Made by a program: the position numbers and the translations under genes. Positions 38,020 to 47,797 of a stretch of DNA of 64,000 nucleotides are shown in pieces; position 1 is the first letter of the stretch, and every line of letters begins with the position of its first letter. The DNA comes from Synechococcales cyanobacterium C42_A2020_086 (lineage in GTDB: Bacteria; Cyanobacteriota; Cyanobacteriia; Elainellales; Elainellaceae). The stretch covers positions 548,993 through 612,992 of the forward strand of contig JACYLU010000015.1 of the NCBI GenBank assembly GCA_015272325.1. The letters are read 5' to 3'. The notes under the pieces are model-generated. The model was not told the origin of the DNA and searched no databases. It was given only the letters and a program-made list of their open reading frames with translations.

Positions 38020-39291
38020 ATGAAACTCCCTTTCCGTCTATTGGCTTGGTTGCCCCCGTTTGATCGTCGTGTCTGGATTCTGATGATGGGGCGGCTGCTC
38101 TCTCAGGTAGGAACGGGATTTGTGCTGTTCTATGCTGCGGTGTTTTTTGTGGAGCAGGTCGGGCTATCGCCGGCCGCTGTGGGCTTCGGGATTGGCAGCC
38201 AATCCATCTCGGGCACAGTTGGGCGAATCGTGGGTGGCACCCTTTCCGATTCACCACGCTGGGGTCGCCGGAAAATCCTGCTGCTATCTGCCGCCATTTC
38301 TGCCCTAGCGGATGTTGTCCTGGCCGTCAGCCACGATTTCCCGACCTTTTTGGTGGGCAACCTGCTGATGGGCTTAGGAATCGGGCTGTACTGGCCGGCA
38401 ACCGAAGCCGTCGTTGCTGATTTGACTCAGCCGCACAATCGCCGCGAAGCCTATGCCCTGAACCGTTTAGCCGACAGCATTGGGCTAGGGTTGGGCGTGG
38501 TATTTGGCGGCTGGCTAATTGCCGCAACCGGACTGTTTCGACTGCTGTTTGTCATCGACGGCATCTCCTTTACGGTCTTTCTGGCAGTCATCTATTTTTC
38601 AGTTCCAGAAACCCTGAACCGGGAGCACGCAGAACCGCACCTGCTGCAAGGATGGGTAGCCGCCCTGCGCGATCGCCCGCTGCTGATCTTTACGCTGGCG
38701 AATATTTTGTTCACCACCTACCTGGCCTTACTCAACAGTGCCCTACCGCTGTACCTGACGCAGTTTGTCTCAGAAACCCCCGCGCAAACCTTCAGTCCCA
38801 CCGTGCTCAGCGCCTTGTTTGCCTGGTACATCGGCTTGTGTGTGCTGGGGCAAATGCCCGTAGTGCGTGTCCTAGGGCGGCTCGCGCATTCTCAGGCATT
38901 GATGGTGGCTGCCAGTCTATGGGCGGTTGGCTTTGGATTGGTATGGGGCACCGGGCAGGCAACACAGGGACATGCGCTATGGGCTGGTCTGGCGCTGGCG
39001 GTGATGGCAGTCGCGACTGTTTCCTACAATCCGTCGGCTTCAGCGCTGGTGATTGGGCTGGCTCCCGATGCCCTACGCGGCGTTTACCTCTCGATCAACT
39101 CGCTGTGCTGGGCAGCGGGGTATTTTATTGGCCCCACCCTCGGCGGTTGGGCGATGGGGCAATCTCGTTTCGTAGCAGATGGCTTTTGGCTGACTGCGGC
39201 TGCCAGCGTGGCTGGGGTAATGCTGATTTTGCTCTACCTACAGCGCCAGATCAATCAGATCTATCAAAGCAACCACTGGCGCCAATTCTAG
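38020..39291 (+). CDS. MFS transporter (drug/multidrug-type)
   Basis: About 423 residues with 12 predicted transmembrane helices. MFS motif A is present in GGTLSDSPRWGRRKILLLSA between TM2 and TM3, and a motif like PATEAVVADLTQPHNRREAY follows TM4. The start is ATG 38020 (MKLPFRLLAWLPPFDRRVW); an in-frame TTG at 38002 is a weaker option. Substrate is unknown. It is convergent with the following small gene, 12 bp away. Confidence 0.88.
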   Translation: MKLPFRLLAWLPPFDRRVWILMMGRLLSQVGTGFVLFYAAVFFVEQVGLSPAAVGFGIGSQSISGTVGRIVGGTLSDSPRWGRRKILLLSAAISALADVVLAVSHDFPTFLVGNLLMGLGIGLYWPATEAVVADLTQPHNRREAYALNRLADSIGLGLGVVFGGWLIAATGLFRLLFVIDGISFTVFLAVIYFSVPETLNREHAEPHLLQGWVAALRDRPLLIFTLANILFTTYLALLNSALPLYLTQFVSETPAQTFSPTVLSALFAWYIGLCVLGQMPVVRVLGRLAHSQALMVAASLWAVGFGLVWGTGQATQGHALWAGLALAVMAVATVSYNPSASALVIGLAPDALRGVYLSINSLCWAAGYFIGPTLGGWAMGQSRFVADGFWLTAAASVAGVMLILLYLQRQINQIYQSNHWRQF

Positions 39292-39302
39292 AACCCGCCG
39301 CC

Positions 39303-39620
39303 TCAAGAGGCTTCCTCGTCGTCGCTGCGCCAGGTAGCAATGCCGCGAAACACGGCTGGAATTTCTCCATGATCCGGCGGAAACTCCAGAATCGTTTCTG
39401 ATAACCCCAGATAGCCGGACTCCGCAAAGGCAATCAGCACCCGACGTAGGGCCAGCCATACCTCGGATTCATACTCCCAGTCGCCACCGTAGGGGGTATT
39501 GCCCGCGATGGCCCGCAGCGCCCAGAAGTAGTTATTGCGGACGATCGACCCTTTTTTCTTGTAGGGGGGCACATCGTCGCTGTGAATGAACAGAACCTGA
39601 TTCTCGATTTTTGCTCTCAT
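39303..39620 (-). CDS. Hypothetical protein
   Basis: A 105-residue soluble protein starting MRAKIENQVLFIHSDDVPPY, with aromatic-rich centre NNYFWALRAIAGNTPYGGDW and acidic end WRSDDEEAS. It has no recognised domain. Codon usage and composition match the chromosome, and the gene is convergent with the MFS gene. The 260 bp to the right are AT-rich (ttaagttcttaatttaag) and probably hold its promoter. Confidence 0.6.
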   Translation of the reverse strand: MRAKIENQVLFIHSDDVPPYKKKGSIVRNNYFWALRAIAGNTPYGGDWEYESEVWLALRRVLIAFAESGYLGLSETILEFPPDHGEIPAVFRGIATWRSDDEEAS

Positions 39621-39881
39621 GAGTGTAAAACAATAAACGTCGCAGTCAGGACAGCCGGGGCGGCAGAGTGGGCTGCAAACCCAGGATTTCTTAACATTTT
39701 CTTAATTTAAGTTCTTAATTTAAGCCGCTTCTCCTTTACCATAGGTTCCTATGCAAACGCCGCCCTATAGGGCCAGAATCACCTGTTCAGGAACCTTTAC
39801 GGGTCTAGATCGTCTGCCGCTGTTTATAAGGCTGCGCGTTCAGCTCTATCGCCCCCTTGCCCGACCGGAGAAGTAAAGATC

Positions 39882-41621
39882 ATGCAGACTTTGCCAAAGA
39901 CAATGCCAACGGCTCGCCTTGCTCGATCACACTGGCTAGTGGGGCTGTTAGTGGCGTTGATTGGGCTGGGAGTTGCTTTCCGGTTCATTGCCCTCGATGG
40001 CAAGATCTACTGGCATGACGAAGTCTACACCTCGATGCGAGCTGCCGGATTCACCCGCCACGAGATTGATACTGCCCTGTTTCAGAATCAGTTTATGGCG
40101 GCACCGGAACTGCAACAGTTTCAGCGGATCAAGCCTGGCAGTACAGCGGTGGATACCCTCTTATCCCTCAAAATCGAAGATCCGCAGCATCCGCCGCTTT
40201 ATTTTTGGATGGCACGGGGCTGGATGCATCTCTTGGGCAGCTCCATTACGGCATCGCGGTTGCTGCCTGCTCTTTTGAGTTTACTGAGTTTGCCGCTGAT
40301 GTATGGCTTGGCGATCGAACTGTTTCGGGTCGGTCAACAAAATTCCTCTGTCTCTCATTCTGCCACGCTGCCCGCAGAGATGCCAGAAAGGATGCTAGAA
40401 GAGATGGCGGCACCCTCGCAGCGGCAGATTTCCCCCGTCTGGCAACGGCGAATCGCGCTCATGGCGGTAGCGCTACTAGCACTATCTCCGTTTGATATTC
40501 TGTTTGCCCAAACTGCCCGCCAATATAGCCTGCTGACCGTGACGCTGATTGGCAGCAGTTGGTTTCTATTGCGGGCAATCCGTTTCAATCATTGGCGAGA
40601 ATGGGCACTGTTTAGCGGAATGGCGGCACTTGGTTTCTATACCCACCCGTTTTTTGCTCTGACGCTGATCGGGCAAGGTGTATTTGTGCTGCTGCTGTGG
40701 TTATTTTCTAAGCCTCGCTTTTCCCGCCCAGCTCTGAGGCTGCCGCTGTCATTTCTCGCGGCTGCAATCGGGGCACTGGTGCTCTATAGTCCCTGGATCT
40801 GGGTGCTACTGAATCACTACCAGCGAGCCGCCGCCACCACCGACTGGACGCGCATCAACGTGGGCTTTCCCTACCTGGCAAAGCTCTGGACCCTCAGCTT
40901 CACATCGCTATTTTTTGATCTCGATTTTGGTTTTGATAATCCCCTCACCTTTTTTGCCCGCCTGCCGTTTCTGCTGCTGATCCTAGCAGCCCTGGTGCTG
41001 ATCGCTCGCCGCACGCCCCGATTGACCAGCGGCATGATTTTGACATCGATTTGGGTGCCGTTTCTGCTGTTGGCACTGCCCGACTTGATTCTGGGCGGCA
41101 AGCGTTCGGCGGTGAGTCGCTACCTGATTTCCTGCTATCCTGGCATTCAGCTCGCGGTTGCCTATCTGCTCTGCGCTGTCCTTGCTAGGAGCAAACGGTT
41201 GGGCTATGGGCTGTTGGCGCTGGTGTTTACCGGCAGTATCGTTTCCTGTGCAGTTAGCGCTGCCGCCGATACTTGGTGGAATAAAGACTTGAGTTACTTC
41301 AACGCCGAAGTGCTGCGGCTCGTTAATGCCAAGGCTGCCGCGTCGCCCGTGCTCTTGAGCGATATGGGCGATGACTACACAAACATGGGGGATTTGGTTT
41401 CCCTCAGCTATGGCTTGCAGCCCTCGGTGCGGCTGTTTCTGGCGGCTCAACCAGCTGACCTGACGCCCCTAATCCCTGAACCAACTGTGCTTGTCTTTCG
41501 CGCGTCCCGAAAACTAGAAGCCGCCGTTTCGCAGCAAGGTTGGCAGCTCGAACCCGTTTCGCAGCAAGCACGGCTATGGCGAATTGTGAAGCCATTCAAT
41601 CTAAATGACCAACCTGAATAA
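39882..41621 (+). CDS. GT39/ArnT-like polytopic glycosyltransferase
   Basis: A 579-residue membrane protein with about 11-12 hydrophobic helices. After TM1 comes IALDGKIYWHDEVYTSMRAA, with the acidic D/E pair expected of lipid-linked-sugar GT-C enzymes in the first extracytoplasmic loop. LKIEDPQHPPLYFWMARGWM is also typical of the family. The C-terminal soluble part is about 120 residues. It likely transfers a sugar from a polyprenyl phosphate donor at the outer face of the membrane. The acceptor is unknown. Confidence 0.88.
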   Translation: MQTLPKTMPTARLARSHWLVGLLVALIGLGVAFRFIALDGKIYWHDEVYTSMRAAGFTRHEIDTALFQNQFMAAPELQQFQRIKPGSTAVDTLLSLKIEDPQHPPLYFWMARGWMHLLGSSITASRLLPALLSLLSLPLMYGLAIELFRVGQQNSSVSHSATLPAEMPERMLEEMAAPSQRQISPVWQRRIALMAVALLALSPFDILFAQTARQYSLLTVTLIGSSWFLLRAIRFNHWREWALFSGMAALGFYTHPFFALTLIGQGVFVLLLWLFSKPRFSRPALRLPLSFLAAAIGALVLYSPWIWVLLNHYQRAAATTDWTRINVGFPYLAKLWTLSFTSLFFDLDFGFDNPLTFFARLPFLLLILAALVLIARRTPRLTSGMILTSIWVPFLLLALPDLILGGKRSAVSRYLISCYPGIQLAVAYLLCAVLARSKRLGYGLLALVFTGSIVSCAVSAAADTWWNKDLSYFNAEVLRLVNAKAAASPVLLSDMGDDYTNMGDLVSLSYGLQPSVRLFLAAQPADLTPLIPEPTVLVFRASRKLEAAVSQQGWQLEPVSQQARLWRIVKPFNLNDQPE

Positions 41622-41715
41622 TGCCAAATCACAAAAGTCCGCAGATCGTTTGACCTCGGACTTGAGCAGCATCAATTGTGATGTCAATATGTGATGACAA
41701 TAACGAAAATAAACT

Positions 41716-42132
41716 TCAGGCTTTCACCATGCCGCCAGCGGCTTGAAACCGGACTCGGGCACGACGGAGCGCTCGCTCAGCCTGGATCTGCGCTTGTCGA
41801 TTATCGCTACTGCGAGCTTGCTGCAAGCGGGCCTCGGCTTCTGTGTAGGCGGTGCGAGCTTCATCCAGGTTAATGGCATCTCCGCGTTCAGCACCATTGA
41901 CTAGAATGGTCACTTCGTCATTCTCGACCTCAGCAAATCCCCCCATGAGGGCGATGGCCACCCATTCTTTCTTATCCCGGACTCGCATGACACCCACATC
42001 CAGCGCGGTCAGCAGCGGGGCATGGCCCGTGAGGATGCCGAGTTGACCGGTAGTGCTAGGCAGAATTACCTCTTCTGCACTGGAATCCCAGACGGTTTTA
42101 TCTGGAGCAACAACACGAACTGTTAGTGGCAT
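41716..42132 (-). CDS. atpC: ATP synthase F1 subunit epsilon
   Basis: A 138-residue epsilon subunit: [40 protein letters not shown], then a C-terminal helical hairpin ([20 protein letters not shown]). It couples rotation and regulates ATP hydrolysis. ATG 42132 has GAGAAAGGA immediately upstream; the longer reading to 42195 has no family match. It follows the beta-subunit gene by about 70 bp as in the cyanobacterial/plastid atpB-atpE operon. Confidence 0.96.
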   Translation of the reverse strand: MPLTVRVVAPDKTVWDSSAEEVILPSTTGQLGILTGHAPLLTALDVGVMRVRDKKEWVAIALMGGFAEVENDEVTILVNGAERGDAINLDEARTAYTEAEARLQQARSSDNRQAQIQAERALRRARVRFQAAGGMVKA

Positions 42133-42204
42133 TCCTTTCTCCAAGAGCATGTTCTGCAGCCAGGACACAGCCGTGCCATGCCCTAGCCTTCTCACCTTTT
42201 ACTT

Positions 42205-43683
<1,479 letters not shown>

Positions 43684-43837
43684 TCAGCTTAGTAAGGACT
43701 TTGAAAGCCAAGATGCTTTGGAATCGCCATTTTCCAGATTACCACTGAATGCCAACTGTTAAAGAAATGTGAAAGAAATTTAGTGAGAATTTCTACTCAT
43801 TCGCTAAACTCGGGCATTGGTCCGATTCCTGATTCTC

Positions 43838-45544
43838 TCAGGAAGCAATCATGGGCTGCACTGAACCCGTCTGTCGCACCTGCCAGGTTTGGTCCTGCCC
43901 CAGTTCCAGTACTGCTTGATGGTAGTTTGTTAGCGTCGAGCGATGCCCCACACTCAAGAAAGTCGCGCCGCTGGCTTGTAGGGTTTGGTAGAGCCGTTCT
44001 TCGTTGCCGACATCGAGAGCGCTCGTCGCTTCATCCAGAATGGCATAGCTCGGTTGGTTTACCAGTAGCCGCGCAAAAGTAAGGCGCTGCTGCTCTCCCA
44101 GCGACAGCACATCCGACCAATCCTGCTCAGCATCAAACCCACCGAAGCGCTCTGCCAAATCTGCTAAGTTTACCTGCTCTAGCACCTGCTGAAGCTGCTC
44201 ATCTTCTACCTCTAGGTGCGTGTTTGGGTAAAGTAACTGATCGCGTAGGGTGCCCAGCACCATATAAGGCCGCTGCGGCAGAAACAGGATCTGATCAGAC
44301 TCGGGACGGATGATCGTGCCCTTACCTGCAGTCCACAGTCCAGCAATTGCCCGCAACAGCGAACTCTTACCGCAGCCGCTCGGTCCCATCACTAGCAACC
44401 CCTGCTGCACCGGCACTTCAACAGACAAATCCTTGACCAGCGTTCGTTGATGATTTGGCGTTTGCAGCGTCAGCTCCTCCACGGCCAGCTTCTCGGCTGT
44501 TACCGTTTCGATGCGGGGCTGCTCCTCGGCAGGAGCGGGGTGCTCTAGAAACTCAGCAAAGCTATAGAGCCGGTTGATGCCCGCGCCAAAGGTCGTCAAT
44601 GCCTGAAAGCGTGCCACCACCACATTAAGCGAAAAAAAGACGCGGATGAAGGCTCCCTGCGCTTCCGAAACTTTTCCCACCTCCATCTCGCCAGCAAAAA
44701 TTGCTGGAGCCACCACGAGCGCCGGCAGAATGAAGGGAATGAACTCATAAGCATTGGTCACCATGTTCAGGTTCAGCTCCCACACCAGCAGCCGCTTGAC
44801 GTTCTCAAACACCTCCAGAAAGCGCTGTTTCACCTGGTTGGATTCCTGCTCCTCGCCCCGATAGAAGGCAATTGCCTCAGCATTCTCGCGCACCCGCACC
44901 AGACTAAAGCGCAGATTCGCTTCTTTCTTTAACTGTTCAAAGTTGAGTCGCACGAGCGGCTTGCCAAACACCACCGTTGTCACCAGCGTGCCCAGCAGCG
45001 CATACAGCACCAGAAAAAACACCAGCGGTCGCGAAATGCCCCAGAGGACACTGCTAAAGGCAACTACTGATAGGACAGACTCTACCAGCACCAGCAAAAA
45101 GGTCAGCGATTCCTGCGTGAAGCTGCGCACATCTTCGGCGATCCGCTGGTCCGGGTTATCAATGTCGGTGTCCAAGATGTGCAGGTTGTAGTAAGCGCGA
45201 TCGTGAAAGTAATGATCTACAAACCGATGGGTTAGCCACCGCCGCCACTGCAAGCTGAGGCGATCGCGGAGATAGGTGTAGCCGGCCAGCAGCGGTGCAT
45301 AGATGATCAGCACGCCCAAGAAAATCAAGACAGTTTGCCAAAAGCGCGATTCATCCTGAGCTGAAAGCGCCGAGATCAGTACGCCTCGCTTGTTATTGAG
45401 CACCACACTCAGCCCGGTGTAGGCCAGCAGAAACAGCACCACGCCCAGCAGCAGCCCCCTCGCCTGCCATTTCTGATCGCCAAACCAGTAGGGACGAGCA
45501 ATTGCCCAAAACTGCTGCACGACTCGCAAGTTCAATCGATCCAT
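43838..45544 (-). CDS. ABC transporter, fused permease and ATPase (ABCD/SbmA-like type)
   Basis: A 568-residue half-transporter. The N-terminal ABC_membrane_2-like domain includes TYLRDRLSLQWRRWLTHRFV and the EAIAFYRGEEQE segment typical of the ABCD/BacA-like group. The ATPase domain has Walker A GPSGCGKSSLL near 390, signature LSLGEQQRLTFARLL and Walker B YAILDEATSALD. It presumably homodimerises in the membrane; substrate unknown (fatty acyl, vitamin or peptide types exist). ATG 45544 follows GAGG by nine bases. Confidence 0.9.
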   Translation of the reverse strand: MDRLNLRVVQQFWAIARPYWFGDQKWQARGLLLGVVLFLLAYTGLSVVLNNKRGVLISALSAQDESRFWQTVLIFLGVLIIYAPLLAGYTYLRDRLSLQWRRWLTHRFVDHYFHDRAYYNLHILDTDIDNPDQRIAEDVRSFTQESLTFLLVLVESVLSVVAFSSVLWGISRPLVFFLVLYALLGTLVTTVVFGKPLVRLNFEQLKKEANLRFSLVRVRENAEAIAFYRGEEQESNQVKQRFLEVFENVKRLLVWELNLNMVTNAYEFIPFILPALVVAPAIFAGEMEVGKVSEAQGAFIRVFFSLNVVVARFQALTTFGAGINRLYSFAEFLEHPAPAEEQPRIETVTAEKLAVEELTLQTPNHQRTLVKDLSVEVPVQQGLLVMGPSGCGKSSLLRAIAGLWTAGKGTIIRPESDQILFLPQRPYMVLGTLRDQLLYPNTHLEVEDEQLQQVLEQVNLADLAERFGGFDAEQDWSDVLSLGEQQRLTFARLLVNQPSYAILDEATSALDVGNEERLYQTLQASGATFLSVGHRSTLTNYHQAVLELGQDQTWQVRQTGSVQPMIAS

Positions 45545-45752
45545 CGGTTTTATCCTCGCCAATTTACCTGCTCAAGGAATGCGAGGAGGAATGTCCTTTG
45601 CCGCTGTCCTTGAAGCCACCCGCAAGGGGTGATCTGGAATCAGTGTAAACCGGCACTGGGTTGAGGCTGCCTATCTATTGAGGGAATCGTGAGGGAGGAG
45701 TAGGAGAATGGGGAGTAGAGAGGAGACGGGAGGATGGGGATTGCCCCCACTT

Positions 45753-45780
45753 TTCTTAAATGAGCATTCTTAAATGAGCA
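45753..45780. repeat. Perfect tandem 14-bp duplication upstream of moaE
   Basis: TTCTTAAATGAGCA occurs twice head to tail. It duplicates a potential ATG (45774 in frame with moaE) and follows a purine-rich stretch (45690-45740). It is probably a slippage duplication; it makes the upstream start codon ambiguous. Confidence 0.6.
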
Positions 45781-45860
45781 TTGAAGTAACATTCAATGCC
45801 GTCTGGATTCCTACCGTTGCAATCCCGCAGAATAGTAAGCAGCGTTCCAGAGCAAAGACC

Positions 45861-46364
45861 ATGACTTCAATTGCGCCTTCCCGGTTGCCGCGTTCTGCAA
45901 TCTCTCATCCAGGAGATCATGTGGCTATTACCTTCGCGCCGCTGTCGCTCGATGAGGTGTATCGATTGGCGAGCGATTCGGCCAATGGAGCGATCGTAGT
46001 GATGAGCGGCATGGTGCGTGACAATACCGACGGTAAAGCAGTCGTGGCGCTAGAGTATCAAGCCTACGAACCGATGGCGCTGGAAGTCTTCAAGCAAATT
46101 GCTGCCGCGATTCGTGAAACCTGGAGCGACGTTACCCATGTGGTGATTCACCACCGCACCGGGATGCTGCACATTGGCGAGATCAGCGTTCTGGTTGCTG
46201 TCGGCTGTCCTCATCGCTCAGAAGCTTTTGCCGCCTGCCAGTACGCCATTGACACGCTCAAGCACAACGCCCCCATCTGGAAAAAAGAGTGGTATAGCGA
46301 GCAAGATGGTACAGTGTCCTCTAGTTGGGTGAGTATTGGAGCCTGCGAGGATGGGTCTTGCTGA
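45861..46364 (+). CDS. moaE: Molybdopterin synthase catalytic subunit MoaE
   Basis: The protein has the MoaE core: GAIVVMSGMVRDNTDGKAVV, LEYQAYEPMALEVFKQIA, VVIHHRTGMLHIGEISVLVA, CPHRSEAFAACQYAIDTLK and catalytic-Lys segment PIWKKEWYSEQ. It forms the heterotetrameric molybdopterin synthase with MoaD. The C-terminus WVSIGACE looks family-normal; the last five residues (DGSC after E) overlap the start of the recombinase gene. The start is set at ATG 45861; ATG 45774 gives a non-conserved extension. moaE seems to be the insertion locus of the element to its right. Confidence 0.93.
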   Translation: MTSIAPSRLPRSAISHPGDHVAITFAPLSLDEVYRLASDSANGAIVVMSGMVRDNTDGKAVVALEYQAYEPMALEVFKQIAAAIRETWSDVTHVVIHHRTGMLHIGEISVLVAVGCPHRSEAFAACQYAIDTLKHNAPIWKKEWYSEQDGTVSSSWVSIGACEDGSC

Positions 46365-47742
46365 ACTTCCCGAAGTAGTAGGGTATGCCCGCGTGTCGAG
46401 CCGAGAGCAGGCAGAGAACAGCGCTGCCCTGGCGCAGCAGATAGCTCGCCTGGAGGTGTTCGGAGCCGGTCTGGTGTTGTCTGATGTCGAGTCGGGACGA
46501 GAGGGCAAAGAAGACAGCCGCGCCCAGTTTCAGAAGCTGATGGGCTGGGTGAGGAACGGTCTAGTCAAAAAGGTGATTATCACTCGGCTAGATCGGTTGT
46601 CGCGATCGCTGCCGACGCTGCGCCGAACATTAGCGGAGTTTCAGCAATCTGAGTGCATCCTGGTTGCACTGGATGACAATATCGATCTGTCTACTGCGAG
46701 CGGCAAGTTTCACGTGAATATGTTAGGCGCTCTGGCCGAAATGGAGAGTGACCGGCTATCAGAACGCATCCTGCGGGGCAAGGAACATTTCAGGCGAGAG
46801 AAGCGGGCTTCTCATCCGCCGTTTGGCTACATCGTGCGAAACTATCGGTTTGAGCCAGACCGTGAGCCATTTCTATGCCTGCTGAGCAATCAACAAGAAT
46901 ATAGCCGTGCTGACATAGCCCGCGACCTGATCGAACACTACTTGCTTAAGCAATCACTGAATAAGTCCTGCCGATACTTTGCCGAGCGCTACGGTTATAC
47001 CGAGTTCTGGCCGACCGCTCTCCGGCGATGGCTCACCAGCCCAATCCTACAAGGCGATGTGGTCTATTTTCCTAAAAGCAAGACTCCTGAGATTCATCCC
47101 AACACTCACGAGTCCATCATGACCCGCGAGGAGTCCCGCCACATCAAGGAAATCATCGCCTTCAACAGCCGTGTAGGTGGCTTTGGGCATAAGCGGGGTA
47201 TTTATAGCCTAACAGGACTGGTTCGATGCGAGTGTGGCGGTGGGTGCATTATTGCCAATGGGTCTGGAGGACGCCATAAATATTTCATTTGCACCAAGAC
47301 TAGGCTGGGCAGTTGCAGTCGCAAGAAGGGCATCCGGCTGGAAGCTCTAGAACAAGCTGTAATCAACGCGCTGACGGTCAAGGCTGAGGCAATTGCCATG
47401 TTTGCCGACATCCCTACAACGCCAGAGGAGCCGCTAGAACTGCGAGATTTGCGGCAACAGCTAGCAGCACTGGAGGAATTGAGCAGCAATAGCCGGACGG
47501 TGAGCATGGCGATTACTGAGGCAATGCGCAAGCTCAGAAACCAGATTGAAATATTGCAGCAGCAGACCCAAACCGATGTAGAAATTGATTTTGGCAACCG
47601 AGAGCTGCTCAAGCTGGCCGCTTCTCATCCGGACTTTTGGGCAGAGCTGGACCCGCCTCAGAAGCAGCAGTTTTTTCGGACGCTGGTCGATCATGTTCTG
47701 GTGTCGAATGGGCAGATTCTTCAGGTGTTCCTAAAACTGTAA
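46351..47742 (+). CDS. XisF-like large serine recombinase
   Basis: A 463-residue serine recombinase. The resolvase domain starts VVGYARVSSREQ with nucleophile Ser16, then IITRLDRLSRSLPTLRR and LGALAEMESDRLSERI. A recombinase domain (HPPFGYIV..., FWPTALRRWLTSPILQGDVV) and a zinc-ribbon LTGLVRCECGGGCI...YFICTKTRLGSCSRKKG follow, ending in a coiled coil. It resembles cyanobacterial XisF, which excises the fdxN element. ATG 46351 has GGAG nine bases upstream; a TTG at 46336 is the longer alternative. It overlaps the end of moaE by 14 bp and is convergent with the replicase region. Confidence 0.93.
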   Translation: MGLAELPEVVGYARVSSREQAENSAALAQQIARLEVFGAGLVLSDVESGREGKEDSRAQFQKLMGWVRNGLVKKVIITRLDRLSRSLPTLRRTLAEFQQSECILVALDDNIDLSTASGKFHVNMLGALAEMESDRLSERILRGKEHFRREKRASHPPFGYIVRNYRFEPDREPFLCLLSNQQEYSRADIARDLIEHYLLKQSLNKSCRYFAERYGYTEFWPTALRRWLTSPILQGDVVYFPKSKTPEIHPNTHESIMTREESRHIKEIIAFNSRVGGFGHKRGIYSLTGLVRCECGGGCIIANGSGGRHKYFICTKTRLGSCSRKKGIRLEALEQAVINALTVKAEAIAMFADIPTTPEEPLELRDLRQQLAALEELSSNSRTVSMAITEAMRKLRNQIEILQQQTQTDVEIDFGNRELLKLAASHPDFWAELDPPQKQQFFRTLVDHVLVSNGQILQVFLKL

Positions 47743-47797
47743 GCCCCTTGCGAGCTGCAAAGTCTAGTAGCGCCTTGCGCAATTCATCCCGAATCAA
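47609..47797 (-). CDS. Small 62-codon ORF coupled to the replicase stop
   Basis: A TTG at 47797 overlaps the replicase TGA in a TTGA arrangement and has AGGAGG seven bases upstream, inside the end of the replicase gene. The product starts LIRDELRKALLDFAARKGL, which looks helical. Its last two thirds overlap the convergent recombinase gene in antisense and are low complexity, so either only the first part is meaningful or this is a chance frame. The ribosome binding site is the main support. Confidence 0.35.
   Translation of the reverse strand: MIRDELRKALLDFAARKGLTVLGTPEESAHSTPEHDRPASEKTAASEAGPALPKSPDEKRPA

Noticed and set aside
43838..45544. Operon of the ABC transporter with atpD/atpC
   Set aside because: Although co-directional, the gap of about 175 bp and the known cyanobacterial atpB-atpE promoter arrangement argue for separate transcription.
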